16,477 bases of DNA from Thermoprotei archaeon (GCA_003649445.1 QMRV01000045.1:1-16477), one strand, 5' to 3'. Counted from the stretch's first letter, positions 1 to 7,762 are shown. The notes: generated by a model not told the origin, from the letters alone. A program made the numbers and translations.

Positions 1-297
1 GGGTCTTTAGATCACTTGAGAGAAGTTCCCGGAGATAAGCTGTTTTTTGTGCACATAAATGACTGCGAAGACTTGCCTCGAGACAAATTAGCTGACAAGC
101 ATAGGCTCTTCTGCGGTGAAGGAGTAATACCTTTAGTCGACGTACTGAAAATCTTCCGTGAGAAAGGTTACGAAGGGTACTTGTCTGTAGAGATTTTTAG
201 GGAAGAGTACTGGAAAATGAATGTCTTAGAAATAGCGAAGAAAGCGTACAGTAGTTTAGTTAAAGTGGCTTCTTCTGCTGGAGTATCTCTCGATTAG
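1..297 (+). CDS. Sugar phosphate isomerase/epimerase, TIM-barrel, C-terminal part (5' end outside window)
   Basis: The reading frame is open from base 1 and stops at TAG 295-297, so the gene starts upstream; the TTG at 16 is internal and not a credible start. The visible 98 codons match the last third of xylose-isomerase-like TIM-barrel enzymes (the IolE, sugar epimerase and AP-endonuclease-2 superfamily): a strand ending HIND with acidic residues after it, a GEGVIPL segment like the usual GEG-(D/V) metal-site loop, then GYEGYLSVEIF with the conserved Glu near the end of the barrel. Such enzymes isomerise or epimerise, or dehydrate, keto sugars or inositol derivatives in the cytosol. The substrate cannot be read from this fragment. 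The next gene starts 8 bases after the stop, which suggests one operon. Confidence 0.8.
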   Translation, partial: GSLDHLREVPGDKLFFVHINDCEDLPRDKLADKHRLFCGEGVIPLVDVLKIFREKGYEGYLSVEIFREEYWKMNVLEIAKKAYSSLVKVASSAGVSLD

Positions 298-305
298 GTG
301 GTTTA

Positions 306-1355
306 ATGAAAATTAGGCTCGCTTTTATTGGAGCAGGTATAATGAACCAGCTGGTCCACATACCTAATTTCATGAGTATTAGTGATTGTGAAATAGTAGC
401 ATTGTGTGAGCTCAGAGAGAAGCTAGGTAAAGCTGTTGCCGCAAAATACCATATTCCACGCTACTATAGATCTCACTTAGACATAATTGATGTAAAGGAT
501 ATAGATGCATGTGTTGTAGCTGTAGCAGACGAGCTTCACGCGCCTATAGTCATAGACTTACTCAAGTCAGGTAAACATGTTTTTGTAGAAAAACCTATAG
601 CTACTAATTCCCGCGACGCCAAAGAAATGGTAAAGTGTGCTGAAAAAAGAGGAAGAATATTAATGGTAGGCTACATGAAACGCTATGACCCGGGCTGTAG
701 GTACGCTAAAAGTCTCGTATCAAAGCTTATGGTCAGTAAAGAACTAGGAGAAATAACATACGCTAGAGTACATTGCTACGGCGGAGACTGGCTTGGAGGC
801 ATAATAGGTACAAGTCCTCTTGTTACTTCAGATGAACCTAGACCTGAAGTTAAGCCTCGGCCTCCTGAGTGGATGAATCTAAGTGAATATTCTAGATACA
901 GAGCTTTTCTCGATGTTTTCTGCCACGACATAAACTTAATGAGATGGTTTTTCGGCGAGCCAGTGAAAATAGTTTACTCAACTTTTCACGATAATACGCA
1001 TAATTCAGTGATATCTTACGAAAACTTCAACGTGGGATTTGAAACAGGCTTTATTAAAGCTCATTTCTGGGACGAAGAGCTGAAAATATACTTTGAGAAA
1101 GGATGGATTAAAGTGAAACCTCCAATACCTTTGCTCAGAAATATTCCAGCATTAGTAGAAGTATACAGTAGCCAAAATAGAACGTTTAAGCACTGTTGGG
1201 GAAAATGGGAATGGGCATTTAAGAAAGAAGCAGAACATTTTATTGAATGCATTAAACATGATAAAGAACCCTTAACTAACGGTAGAGACGCTTTAAAAGA
1301 CGTAAAGTTAATGGAGAAAATCTATAAACGTTTCCTCGAAATGAAACAGGTATAA
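306..1355 (+). CDS. Gfo/Idh/MocA family NAD(P)-dependent sugar oxidoreductase
   Basis: The protein has 349 residues, a normal length for the family. The N-terminal Rossmann fold begins at once, with the dinucleotide loop GAGIM at residues 9-13. The family EKP motif is at 95-97 (VFVEKPIA), and the C-terminal alpha/beta domain holds the CHDINLMRW segment at 206-214, matching the His-Asp motif of the active site. Family members oxidise or reduce hydroxyls of sugars, sugar acids or inositols with NAD(P). An AGGTGG ribosome binding site (296-301) lies 4 bases before the ATG and overlaps the previous stop, so it is probably cotranscribed with the isomerase/epimerase upstream. That pair is typical of cyclitol or sugar catabolism by an oxidation and isomerisation route. 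Specificity is not predictable from sequence alone. Confidence 0.92.
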   Translation: MKIRLAFIGAGIMNQLVHIPNFMSISDCEIVALCELREKLGKAVAAKYHIPRYYRSHLDIIDVKDIDACVVAVADELHAPIVIDLLKSGKHVFVEKPIATNSRDAKEMVKCAEKRGRILMVGYMKRYDPGCRYAKSLVSKLMVSKELGEITYARVHCYGGDWLGGIIGTSPLVTSDEPRPEVKPRPPEWMNLSEYSRYRAFLDVFCHDINLMRWFFGEPVKIVYSTFHDNTHNSVISYENFNVGFETGFIKAHFWDEELKIYFEKGWIKVKPPIPLLRNIPALVEVYSSQNRTFKHCWGKWEWAFKKEAEHFIECIKHDKEPLTNGRDALKDVKLMEKIYKRFLEMKQV

Positions 1356-1385
1356 ATATGCTTTTATATAAAAGTCCTTCGGCGT

Positions 1386-1397
1386 AAATTTTTATTA
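1386..1397 (+). promoter_or_regulatory. TATA box of a leaderless promoter
   Basis: AAATTTTTATTA centres about 28 bases before the ATG at 1420. In archaea transcription starts roughly 25 bases after the TATA centre, so the mRNA would begin at or next to the start codon. No ribosome binding site is visible, which agrees with a leaderless transcript. Confidence 0.6.
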
Positions 1398-1419
1398 ACA
1401 TTATGCTCTACAAAAACAT

Positions 1420-2406
1420 ATGTCCGAGAAACTTAAGATAGGTATCTTTGTGCCTCAAGGATGGAGACTTGACTTACCTCCTGATTTACCTGCTACTGAG
1501 CAGTGGAATCTCATAGTTAAGGTAGCTAAAAGAGCCGAGGAACTAGGCTTCGACTCATTATGGGTCTTCGACCACTTCCATACAGTACCGCAGCCGATTA
1601 AAGGTAGGTCTGTTTTCGAAGCATGGACTACGCTAACAGCATTAGCGGCAGTAACTGAGAAAATTAGGCTAGGAACATTAGTTACTTGTGTTCTCTATAG
1701 GTATCCAACTGTCTTAGCTAAAATAGTAGCCAATGTAGATGTAATATCAAACGGCAGAGTAGAATTCGGTATAGGAGCATGCTGGTACGAAAACGAGTTC
1801 AGGGGCTACGGAATACCTTTCCCTAAGCCAGCTGACAGAATAAAGGCGCTAGACGAAGCACTACAAATTATTAAAATGATGTGGACTCAAGACGAAGTAA
1901 CATTCGAAGGAAAGTACTACAAAGTAGAGAAAGGACTAAATGATCCTAAGCCTGTACAGAAGCCCCATCCGCCAATTTTAGTAGCAGGAGCAGGAGAGCA
2001 ATTAACTCTAAGAGTAGTAGCCAAACACGCTAACAAATACCATGTCTGGGGAGACCCAGAGTTCTACAAAAGAAAACTAGAAGTACTTAAAAAGCACTGT
2101 AAGAAAATAGGCAGAGACTTCAATGAAATAATAAAGGTTCACGACGGCTTCTTAATAATGGGTGAAAGTGAAGAAGAAATCAAAAAGAAGATAAAAGAAT
2201 GCGAATTTCTCGTACTGAGTAAGTCGAGCTACGAAGGATTAAAGAAAACACAGTATATAGGAACACCCGAAGAAATAGTAGAAAGAGTTAAGAAATACGT
2301 CGAAGTAGGCGTCAGAGAATTCATTTTCTACTTCCCCGATGCGTATAAGATAAAGCCGATAGAAGAATTTGCAGAAAAAGTACTTCCAGAGCTAAAAAGA
2401 CTATAG
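1420..2406 (+). CDS. LLM-class (luciferase-fold) flavin or F420-dependent oxidoreductase
   Basis: The 328-residue protein is a complete bacterial-luciferase-fold enzyme. It opens with the barrel strand KIGIFVPQ, then ELGFDSLWVFDHF (residues 41-53), which is the classic first-helix and second-strand signature. IRLGTLVTC follows at 82-90 and NGRVEFGIGACWYENEF at 111-127. The ILVAGAG segment near 186-192 is typical of the F420-using branch. These enzymes move hydride with F420H2 or FMNH2 to or from small organic substrates. In an archaeon F420 is the likelier cofactor, but that is inference. It has its own leaderless promoter, so it is a separate unit from the Idh gene 64 bases upstream. It could take part in the same sugar or small-molecule pathway. 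The substrate is unknown. Confidence 0.9.
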   Translation: MSEKLKIGIFVPQGWRLDLPPDLPATEQWNLIVKVAKRAEELGFDSLWVFDHFHTVPQPIKGRSVFEAWTTLTALAAVTEKIRLGTLVTCVLYRYPTVLAKIVANVDVISNGRVEFGIGACWYENEFRGYGIPFPKPADRIKALDEALQIIKMMWTQDEVTFEGKYYKVEKGLNDPKPVQKPHPPILVAGAGEQLTLRVVAKHANKYHVWGDPEFYKRKLEVLKKHCKKIGRDFNEIIKVHDGFLIMGESEEEIKKKIKECEFLVLSKSSYEGLKKTQYIGTPEEIVERVKKYVEVGVREFIFYFPDAYKIKPIEEFAEKVLPELKRL

Positions 2407-2420
2407 CTTTAAGTCTCTTC

Positions 2421-2441
2421 ACCTTTTTAAAAGTTTTAGTA
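2421..2441. terminator. T-rich/A-rich stretch between convergent genes, likely bidirectional termination
   Basis: A T5 run (2424-2428) and a T4 run (about 2433-2436) follow the luciferase-fold gene. Read on the other strand, A/T runs follow the convergent ATPase gene that stops at 2450. Archaeal termination usually relies on such U-tracts. No hairpin is seen. Confidence 0.35.
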
Positions 2442-2449
2442 ATGAGACT

Positions 2450-3700
2450 TTAACTAAAGTCTTTAACTATTTCAGCAATTTTTTCGGGAGTATATATTTC
2501 GACTCCAGTCTTAGAGATATTTTCTGGAACACTTTTAGCAACTACTATCAGTCTTCTTACTAAGTTTGAAACCTTAGACTTAAAGTCATATACTTCGCTG
2601 AGACTCACCTTACCCATTTTCACCTCTATGGCTGCAATAGGCTTTCTTCCTCTCACTAAAACGCCGTCTATTTCGGGCTGAAAACGCTTCTGAACTTCAG
2701 CATCCAGTATTTGTGCAAACAAATCGACTACGAAGCGCTCGTAGTAAAATGGAATTTTCTCCACGGCTTTCTTCCTAGTGAGGCTTAATGGAGAACGAAG
2801 CTCATAAAACCCTAGCTTAGCGTCGAGATAGAAAAAGAGGTCTAGAAGAGGAGAATCTATTGTATACAGATATCTTTTCTTATTGAATACCTTTATTTTC
2901 CTGACAAGTCCCATTTCAACAAGATTACTTATGTACTTTTTCACATCCTGCGACTTCAGATGTTCGCTCAATATTCCTGAAAGATATGAAGCAACTTCTC
3001 CGGGAGTCTTACAGCCACAAGCAATAGCTCTTAGAACAGCCTCGTATCTTTCAGTAAGCTCTCTTTCTTCTTCTAAAAAAACTTCCCCTACAAGACCTCG
3101 AGCACTTAGCCTCAAAGCCTCTACAATTTGATCTATTATTTCTCCATACGGTTTATCTAGATCTATGAACTCTAGTATCCAAGGATCACTAACTAAAGGA
3201 GCAAGCATTAAAGCTTCTTCTGGTCTCTTTAGTTTAAGTAAAGCGCGTAGTACGTCTAGCGGTTTAGCTAAGCCTAGCTTAACTGGCTTAACTATCCCAA
3301 GAAGAGGGCTGCGTGAATGCATAATTTTTCTTGAAACTAGCATGCTAGAACCCACTAAAATAACCTTAGCTTTGCTCCAGCTCTTCGCGTAATGAAGAAA
3401 ATCTAAGAAATTTTCGGGAAGTCTCTGAAACTCATCTATAACTAAAACAATATTATCTCTAAGAAGATTCTTAAGTCTCTCTAAGAAAACAGAGTAAGTA
3501 AGTATCTCTATGTTTCCTGCACTCTCACAAAATATTTCCCTCCCTCTAGTTACAAAAAAGTAGTAGTCATAGTGAATCATACTTCTAACAAGAAAAGTCT
3601 TCCCTGTTTTCCTTCTACCATAGAGAAGAACCCATCCTCTTCCCTCAAGCTTTTTAGCTTCCGAGCGGGGAATTATAAGACCCATACCCATAAAACCCAT
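2450..3700 (-). CDS. Archaeal-type P-loop ATPase with C-terminal DUF234 nuclease-fold domain
   Basis: This 416-residue protein has the layout of the abundant archaeal ATPase family (PF01637 plus DUF234). The Walker A loop is GRRKTGKT at 28-35, Walker B is IVLVIDE at 84-90, and a sensor strand VILVGSS lies at 113-119. Next comes a helix-turn-helix-like region (about 220-275), then a DUF234-like tail. The tail holds E322 and a D345 ... EVK (359-361) pattern like the PD-(D/E)XK nuclease core. The molecular role of this family is unsettled; DNA transactions and toxin or defence roles have been proposed. Three in-frame ATGs (residues 1, 4 and 6) leave the start uncertain. A TATA-like AGAAATTAAAGG around 3711-3724 would fit a leaderless start at the second ATG. 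The gene lies alone and divergent from the small 104-aa gene. Confidence 0.88.
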   Translation of the reverse strand: MGFMGMGLIIPRSEAKKLEGRGWVLLYGRRKTGKTFLVRSMIHYDYYFFVTRGREIFCESAGNIEILTYSVFLERLKNLLRDNIVLVIDEFQRLPENFLDFLHYAKSWSKAKVILVGSSMLVSRKIMHSRSPLLGIVKPVKLGLAKPLDVLRALLKLKRPEEALMLAPLVSDPWILEFIDLDKPYGEIIDQIVEALRLSARGLVGEVFLEEERELTERYEAVLRAIACGCKTPGEVASYLSGILSEHLKSQDVKKYISNLVEMGLVRKIKVFNKKRYLYTIDSPLLDLFFYLDAKLGFYELRSPLSLTRKKAVEKIPFYYERFVVDLFAQILDAEVQKRFQPEIDGVLVRGRKPIAAIEVKMGKVSLSEVYDFKSKVSNLVRRLIVVAKSVPENISKTGVEIYTPEKIAEIVKDFS

Positions 3701-3853
3701 ACTCTAAAGTCCCTTTAATTTCTTCCGAATCATAGAGTCCGAAATCATTAAACAAATTCTAGTGAAAACTTTATAAATAATATTATTCTTGATATTTTAT
3801 AATTTAGTGCTTTATATTACATTATTTTTCATTTAAAAAACTGAATCATAAGG

Positions 3854-3865
3854 ACTATATAAGCT
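3854..3865 (+). promoter_or_regulatory. TATA box of a leaderless promoter
   Basis: ACTATATAAGC is centred about 26-27 bases before the ATG at 3886, the spacing expected when transcription begins at the start codon. It is one of the best TATA matches in the window. Confidence 0.65.
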
Positions 3866-3885
3866 TTAGTAAAAGCGCTATCGAT

Positions 3886-4200
3886 ATGAGCTCTACAACT
3901 ACAAAAGTATTAGTAGATTTAGTTAAGAAACTAGAAGAAAAGAATGTTAAAGTATTGGTTAACAGTAAAATAAAAGGTGAAAGTGGAATTTATCATAACT
4001 TCGATTTAATAATAATGGGTAATAAAACATTATGTATAGATATACTAGAAAACCTTACACTTAAAAAACTCATCGAAATTTTAGCAAAAGCACTAGACTT
4101 AGGTCCATTTGCAGAAATATATGCATTAATTAATAGGAAACATTGTGAAAAAATTCAGTTTAATACAACTAAGTTTAAAAAATATACTATGACGATATAA
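3886..4200 (+). CDS. Hypothetical 104-aa protein, weak resemblance to a PD-(D/E)XK nuclease fold
   Basis: I do not recognise a defined family. The strong TATA box at the leaderless distance and a natural stop support a real gene. Residues 22-56 read KVLVNSKIKGESGIYHNFDL, then two strands. In archaeal restriction-endonuclease-like proteins a GKSG-x-x-H-x-FD segment carries the catalytic Asp, here D40. The second motif, normally (D/E)-x-K, would be D52-I-L, so the catalytic Lys is missing. The protein could therefore be an inactive relative, a subunit, or unrelated. A helix (about 57-71) and a strand-rich end follow. The tail is Lys-rich. It stands alone between the divergent ATPase and a long AT-rich spacer. 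The nuclease-fold idea is inference from a short pattern. Confidence 0.6.
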   Translation: MSSTTTKVLVDLVKKLEEKNVKVLVNSKIKGESGIYHNFDLIIMGNKTLCIDILENLTLKKLIEILAKALDLGPFAEIYALINRKHCEKIQFNTTKFKKYTMTI

Positions 4201-4493
4201 GTGATTTACCTAAGTTACTTACATCTATTGTCAACAATTAATATTGAAGACACTTTTCTCGAACATTAACATTATTTTTTCAATAGTCTTTACAAATGTT
4301 TTTAATGTTAACAAATGCTGTTAATTAACCTATAATATATTTATTTTAATTACTTTCTAGTATTATATAGAGATAATTTTTAGTGAAAGATGAGTTCCTT
4401 ATATTCTTTTTTGAACAAAGCATTTTACTTTGGGGTGAAAATTGTTTTTAGAAAGACTTAAATATCTTAATTACCTAAGAGTACAGGGCATTT
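4201..4493. other. AT-rich intergenic stretch with one possible 23-codon ORF
   Basis: No gene of normal size is present. There are repeated short AACATT and TTAACA-type words around 4262-4327, which may be simple AT-richness. A small ORF, ATG 4390 to TAA 4461 (23 codons, MSSLYSFLNKAFYFGVKIVF then RKT), has a TATA-like ATTATATAG about 25 bases upstream, so it could be a leaderless micro-gene. Composition alone cannot prove it. Its stop overlaps the TATA box used by the next small ORF. Confidence 0.3.
4457..4466 (+). promoter_or_regulatory. TATA box for the micro-ORF and GTPase unit
   Basis: CTTAAATATC is centred about 32 bases before the ATG at 4494, so an mRNA would have only a few bases of leader before the 46-codon ORF. 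The GTPase would then be the second gene of the transcript. Confidence 0.45.
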
Positions 4494-4634
4494 ATGTGCT
4501 TTAGTGAGCAAATAGCTGTGACATTGTACTTATTAATTCTATTTATGCCTAGAATAAATGTTTCTGCTATTGTATGTCCTCTCTTAAGTTACTTAGCTGG
4601 AGCTCGAGGGGACGATCATGGAGCGTTTGAGTAG
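4494..4634 (+). CDS. Putative 46-aa single-pass membrane protein overlapping the GTPase start
   Basis: This short frame runs from ATG 4494 to TAG 4632-4634. It encodes a short N-terminus (MCFSEQ), then a hydrophobic stretch over residues 7-36 with one Pro-Arg break (FMPRIN), then a polar acidic tail (ARGDDHGAFE). The frame overlaps the first 17 bases of the GTPase gene, and the GTPase ribosome binding site sits inside it. That layout would couple translation of the two. A TATA box about 32 bases upstream would make this the first gene of the unit. Support is positional and compositional only; I recognise no family. Alternatively this is simply the 5' leader of the GTPase mRNA. Confidence 0.4.
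   Translation: MCFSEQIAVTLYLLILFMPRINVSAIVCPLLSYLAGARGDDHGAFE
4606..4612 (+). promoter_or_regulatory. Ribosome binding site of the GTPase
   Basis: GAGGGGA lies 5 bases before ATG 4618. This decides the start at 4618 and shows that the 57-residue N-terminal extension of the GTPase is translated, rather than starting at Met58 just before the G1 loop. Confidence 0.7.
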
Positions 4635-5316
4635 TCTTTTACGCGAAAAACTTAGATGGAAAATTGGTCCAGAAAGTATTCAAGATCCCTATAAACTGTT
4701 TGATAGAATAGTATCAACATATGGGTATAGCGTAGCGTCTGAAATATTTAGAGAAGCAGGACTTCCTGTTCCGAGTAGACTTGTTACTATGAAGATTATT
4801 TTGATTGGGGATTCTGGTGTAGGCAAAACTAGTTTATGTACAAGATTTACTCAAAGAGAATTTAAAGAAGACATTAAGTCTACTGTAGGCGTGGCCTTCG
4901 GTACTAGAATAATTTTAGTGGGAAATGATACTCTAGTTAAAGCAGTTATATGGGATACTGCTGGTCAAGAAAGATTTTCTTCGCTCAGACCTCTCTACTA
5001 CAAAGGAGCAGCCGGAGGTCTCGTAGTATTTGACGTAACTAGAGTAAGCTCATTTGACTTTGTAGAAAAATGGGTTAGCGAAGCACGAAGCGTCGAAAGA
5101 GACTTACCTTTACTCCTTGTAGGTAATAAAATAGACTTACCTTGTAGAAAAGTATCTGAAGCTAATGCTTTAAAGAAAGTCGAAAAACTAGGTCTTCTGG
5201 GCTATATTGAAACTAGCGCTAAGACTGGACAGAATGTCGACGAAGCATTTTTAAAACTAATTCGAGGAGTTCTTGAAAAGCCTTGCTCAAATATAAAAAT
5301 AGTTACTTTAACTTAA
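4618..5316 (+). CDS. Rab/Ras-like small GTPase with N-terminal extension
   Basis: The 232-residue protein carries a full set of Ras-superfamily motifs: G1 GDSGVGKT (64-71), a G2 Thr at 89 in STVGVAFGT, G3 WDTAGQE (112-118), G4 NKID (170-173) and G5 ETSAK (198-202). The RFSSLRPLYYKGA stretch after G3 is strikingly Rab-like. Gln117, the usual catalytic Gln, is present, so GTP hydrolysis is expected. There is no C-terminal prenylation Cys box. A 57-residue helical extension precedes the G domain, where most small GTPases have only a few residues. A ribosome binding site supports that start. Archaeal GTPases of this kind often work with Roadblock/LC7 proteins, and one is encoded at 16.0 kb. An overlapping membrane micro-ORF lies directly upstream. 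The cellular process is unknown. Confidence 0.93.
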   Translation: MERLSSLLREKLRWKIGPESIQDPYKLFDRIVSTYGYSVASEIFREAGLPVPSRLVTMKIILIGDSGVGKTSLCTRFTQREFKEDIKSTVGVAFGTRIILVGNDTLVKAVIWDTAGQERFSSLRPLYYKGAAGGLVVFDVTRVSSFDFVEKWVSEARSVERDLPLLLVGNKIDLPCRKVSEANALKKVEKLGLLGYIETSAKTGQNVDEAFLKLIRGVLEKPCSNIKIVTLT

Positions 5317-5455
5317 CATATTTTCATTTAATTTTAAACATTTCTGAAGCCATATACTCTAATGTTAACTAGAACTCCGTTTAATATAAGCGTCTAAAAT
5401 ATATAAATTTTCTCTAGATAAAAATAAGTATCAGTAAAAATGGATTAATTTATGT

Positions 5456-6472
5456 ATGAAAATGAGCTTTCTTGAATACTCGCTCAAGACTTTAGCAGTA
5501 GTGTGTCCTCTTTGCAAAAGTACTTTAACTATCGAGAAAGCTACTAGATGTGGCACTATTATTCAGAGAGCTATCTTATCTTGTACTTCATGCAATACTT
5601 TATTTAAAGTTTATGCAAGAATCCCTGTTTTACTTAAGCCGGGTCAGTATGCTAGCTGGAACCATCCCTTCGTAGAAGCTGTCTTCGGTTTCACTCTCGA
5701 GTCCTATGAAAAACTATTAAAGAAGTATGGTGTGGAAGAAGTCAGAAGAAGAACTTTCAGAGTACTCAGAGGAGAGTATTCTCCTCCTAAAGTATTTTTC
5801 AAAGAACCTGTTGATAGAAGGCTTTTAGCTATAGGTGGCTGGCGTATTAGAAAATGCTATGTTGAAAAGCATTTGCAAAGAATTAAGGAGCAAACAAAGA
5901 GCTCTGTGTCTCTTAAAAGAATGGTCGATATTGTTAGAGAATATTCTCCGAGCAAAATACTTGATATGTGTTCTGGTGGAGGATTCTTTTTAACCTGTCT
6001 CATTGAAAAATATAGAGACTTTAAAGAATTCTATAGCTTTGACATAGATTATAAATGTGCTAAAAGAGTTGAAGGTACTTTAACTTACTACAAGCTCTTA
6101 GACAAGTCTTTACCTATGGTCGCTGACGCTAGAGCAATGCCATTTAAAGAAAACTACTTTGATGTAATTACCAATAATTGCGGCTTTAGCCAAATTCTCG
6201 GATTTGCTAAAGCTGTTAAGGAAGCTTACCGTGTGCTTAAGCCTGAAGGAAAACTTGTTGTGAGAGAATTTTACGGCATTACTACGTGGGACAGTGACCA
6301 AACTCGAAGAGAACTTGGATTTACTGTAGACGAATTAGTAGAATTTTTCAGATACTGTGATATTTATGTGGACAAAGAATCCTTTATTGAAATTATTGAG
6401 AAAACCGGGTTTACTATTGAATTAATAGAGGATATTGATGAAAGATACTACTTACTAGTGTGTACAAAGTAA
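5456..6472 (+). CDS. Class I SAM-dependent methyltransferase with N-terminal zinc ribbon (Trm112-like)
   Basis: In this 338-residue protein the first 60 residues form a zinc-ribbon-like module: CPLC at 17-20 and CTSC at 43-46, ending ARIPVLL, which resembles the close of Trm112-type domains. A linker of about 100 residues follows, then a Rossmann methyltransferase domain. Motif I is ILDMCSGGGFF (168-178), the acidic end of strand 2 is FDID (195-198), MVADARAMPF (221-230) matches the motif III region, and YRVLKPEGKLVV (258-269) matches the typical post-core segment. The substrate is unknown; small molecules, quinone precursors and RNA all occur in similar fused proteins. The ATG at 5456 is chosen because the ATG at 5452 is out of frame. 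A TATA-like stretch lies near 5399-5428. It sits 139 bases after the GTPase and converges on the fucosidase. Confidence 0.85.
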   Translation: MKMSFLEYSLKTLAVVCPLCKSTLTIEKATRCGTIIQRAILSCTSCNTLFKVYARIPVLLKPGQYASWNHPFVEAVFGFTLESYEKLLKKYGVEEVRRRTFRVLRGEYSPPKVFFKEPVDRRLLAIGGWRIRKCYVEKHLQRIKEQTKSSVSLKRMVDIVREYSPSKILDMCSGGGFFLTCLIEKYRDFKEFYSFDIDYKCAKRVEGTLTYYKLLDKSLPMVADARAMPFKENYFDVITNNCGFSQILGFAKAVKEAYRVLKPEGKLVVREFYGITTWDSDQTRRELGFTVDELVEFFRYCDIYVDKESFIEIIEKTGFTIELIEDIDERYYLLVCTK

Positions 6473-6494
6473 TCAGCTTTGCTAAGGGTCAAGT

Positions 6495-6507
6495 CGCTAA
6501 AATAGCG
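6495..6507. terminator. Small hairpin between convergent genes
   Basis: CGCTA and TAGCG form a perfect 5-bp stem around a 3-base AAA loop, followed on the plus strand by TTTAT. It lies in the 47-base gap between the methyltransferase stop and the fucosidase stop, so it could end transcription from either side. Confidence 0.4.
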
Positions 6508-6519
6508 TTTATATTAAGT

Positions 6520-7704
6520 TTAAAGAGTAAGTGGAGCTTTTTCAGGCTTTCCATCTAACTCCAGTACTATTACTGTGTCATAAGGATCTGGTGCTAGCCT
6601 CGGTAGTCCTTTAAGAAATACTCTATCTTTTTTCTGCTCTACTTTTACTTCTTCTCCTGTCGTGAGAATATAAGCTGACTGCACTGAATTCGCTACACCA
6701 GCTACACATATTTCTTTACCAGGCCACCTAAATGCATGGACATAGACCTTGTTTCCCTTAGCTGTCATAGGGCCTACCGTTGTTGTGAAGGGGCAGCGCT
6801 CCGACCCATACACTGATTCTCCGTGAACTCTCATCCACTCTCCTATTGCTTCAAGTCTTTCTAGTGCTTCCGGCGGAAATGTTCCGTCGGCTCGAGGCCC
6901 TACATTTAAAAGCAAGTTGCCTTCATAGCTGGCACATGTCACTAGAATCTGTATTAACTGTTTAACAGTCTTCCAGTTTCTATCAGCCTCAAAGTAGCCC
7001 CAGCTATCGTTCATAGTCATACATGTCTCCCAAAGCCTCCCAGGCTTAGAAGGCCTTATTACTTGCTCAGGTGTATCGAAGTCTTCCGGCAACCCCGACC
7101 GATTATTTATGAGTATTTGTGGCTGAAGCTTTCTTACTTTAGCGTTTAGTTCAGCGGCCCGCCAGTCCTCGGCCGTATAAGGCCAAGCTCCGTCATACCA
7201 CAGTATGTCTATTTTACCATATTGTGTGCAGAGCTCTTCTACTTGACTGTGAACATAGTTAAGAAACTTCTCCCAGCCCTCAGGGTCTTCTTTAGGCCCT
7301 TTCCAGTAAGCGTTCCATCTCCAGTCTAGTAACGAATAGTAAAAACCTATCTTTAGTCCCGCTTTTCTACATGCTTCCACGTATTCTTCAACAAAGTCTT
7401 TCTTAGCAGCCGACTTTACTGAAGTAAAGTCAGATACCTTACTGTCGAATAGAGAAAAGCCGTCATGGTGACGTGTAGTAAAGACCATGTACTTGGCGCC
7501 AGCTCTTTTAGCTATCTCAGCCCACTCATAGGCGTCAAACTTATCTGGTTTAAATTTATCGGCTAGCTTAGCGTACTCTCTTACTGGAATTCTCTCTAAA
7601 AACATAACCCATTCAGCTCTACCTAGAATCGAGTAAAGTCCCCAGTGAATAAATATTCCGAACCTAGCTTCACTAAACCACTTAAGCCTTTCTTCTGACG
7701 CCAT
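6520..7704 (-). CDS. Alpha-L-fucosidase, glycoside hydrolase family 29
   Basis: The protein has 394 residues. It shows the GH29 block order: FGIFIHWGLYSI (15-26), KYMVFTTRHHDGFSLFDS (71-88), IGFYYSLLDW (119-128), KIDILWYDGAW (164-174), INNR (199-202), WETCMTMNDSWGY (225-237) and NLLLNVGPRADG (263-274). Asp171 in the WYDG motif corresponds to the family nucleophile; Glu226 is a candidate acid/base, but that residue varies in the family. The enzyme releases terminal alpha-L-fucose from glycans with retention. No signal peptide is visible, so it would act in the cytosol on imported oligosaccharides. It is shorter than many bacterial GH29 enzymes and carries only a compact C-terminal beta domain. 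A leaderless promoter lies upstream. The fucose isomerase-like gene 4 kb away suggests a shared substrate. Confidence 0.95.
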   Translation of the reverse strand: MASEERLKWFSEARFGIFIHWGLYSILGRAEWVMFLERIPVREYAKLADKFKPDKFDAYEWAEIAKRAGAKYMVFTTRHHDGFSLFDSKVSDFTSVKSAAKKDFVEEYVEACRKAGLKIGFYYSLLDWRWNAYWKGPKEDPEGWEKFLNYVHSQVEELCTQYGKIDILWYDGAWPYTAEDWRAAELNAKVRKLQPQILINNRSGLPEDFDTPEQVIRPSKPGRLWETCMTMNDSWGYFEADRNWKTVKQLIQILVTCASYEGNLLLNVGPRADGTFPPEALERLEAIGEWMRVHGESVYGSERCPFTTTVGPMTAKGNKVYVHAFRWPGKEICVAGVANSVQSAYILTTGEEVKVEQKKDRVFLKGLPRLAPDPYDTVIVLELDGKPEKAPLTL

Positions 7705-7724
7705 ACTTAATAGTACTCAAAATC

Positions 7725-7736
7725 AAATAAATAACT
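7725..7736 (-). promoter_or_regulatory. TATA box of the fucosidase, leaderless
   Basis: On the minus strand AGTTATTTATTT centres about 26 bases upstream of the fucosidase ATG (7704). It faces away from the plus-strand TATA box at 7763, so the two genes share a 92-base divergent promoter region. Confidence 0.6.
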
Positions 7737-7762
7737 TTATTACATAGTACCTCCTTAGCAAG

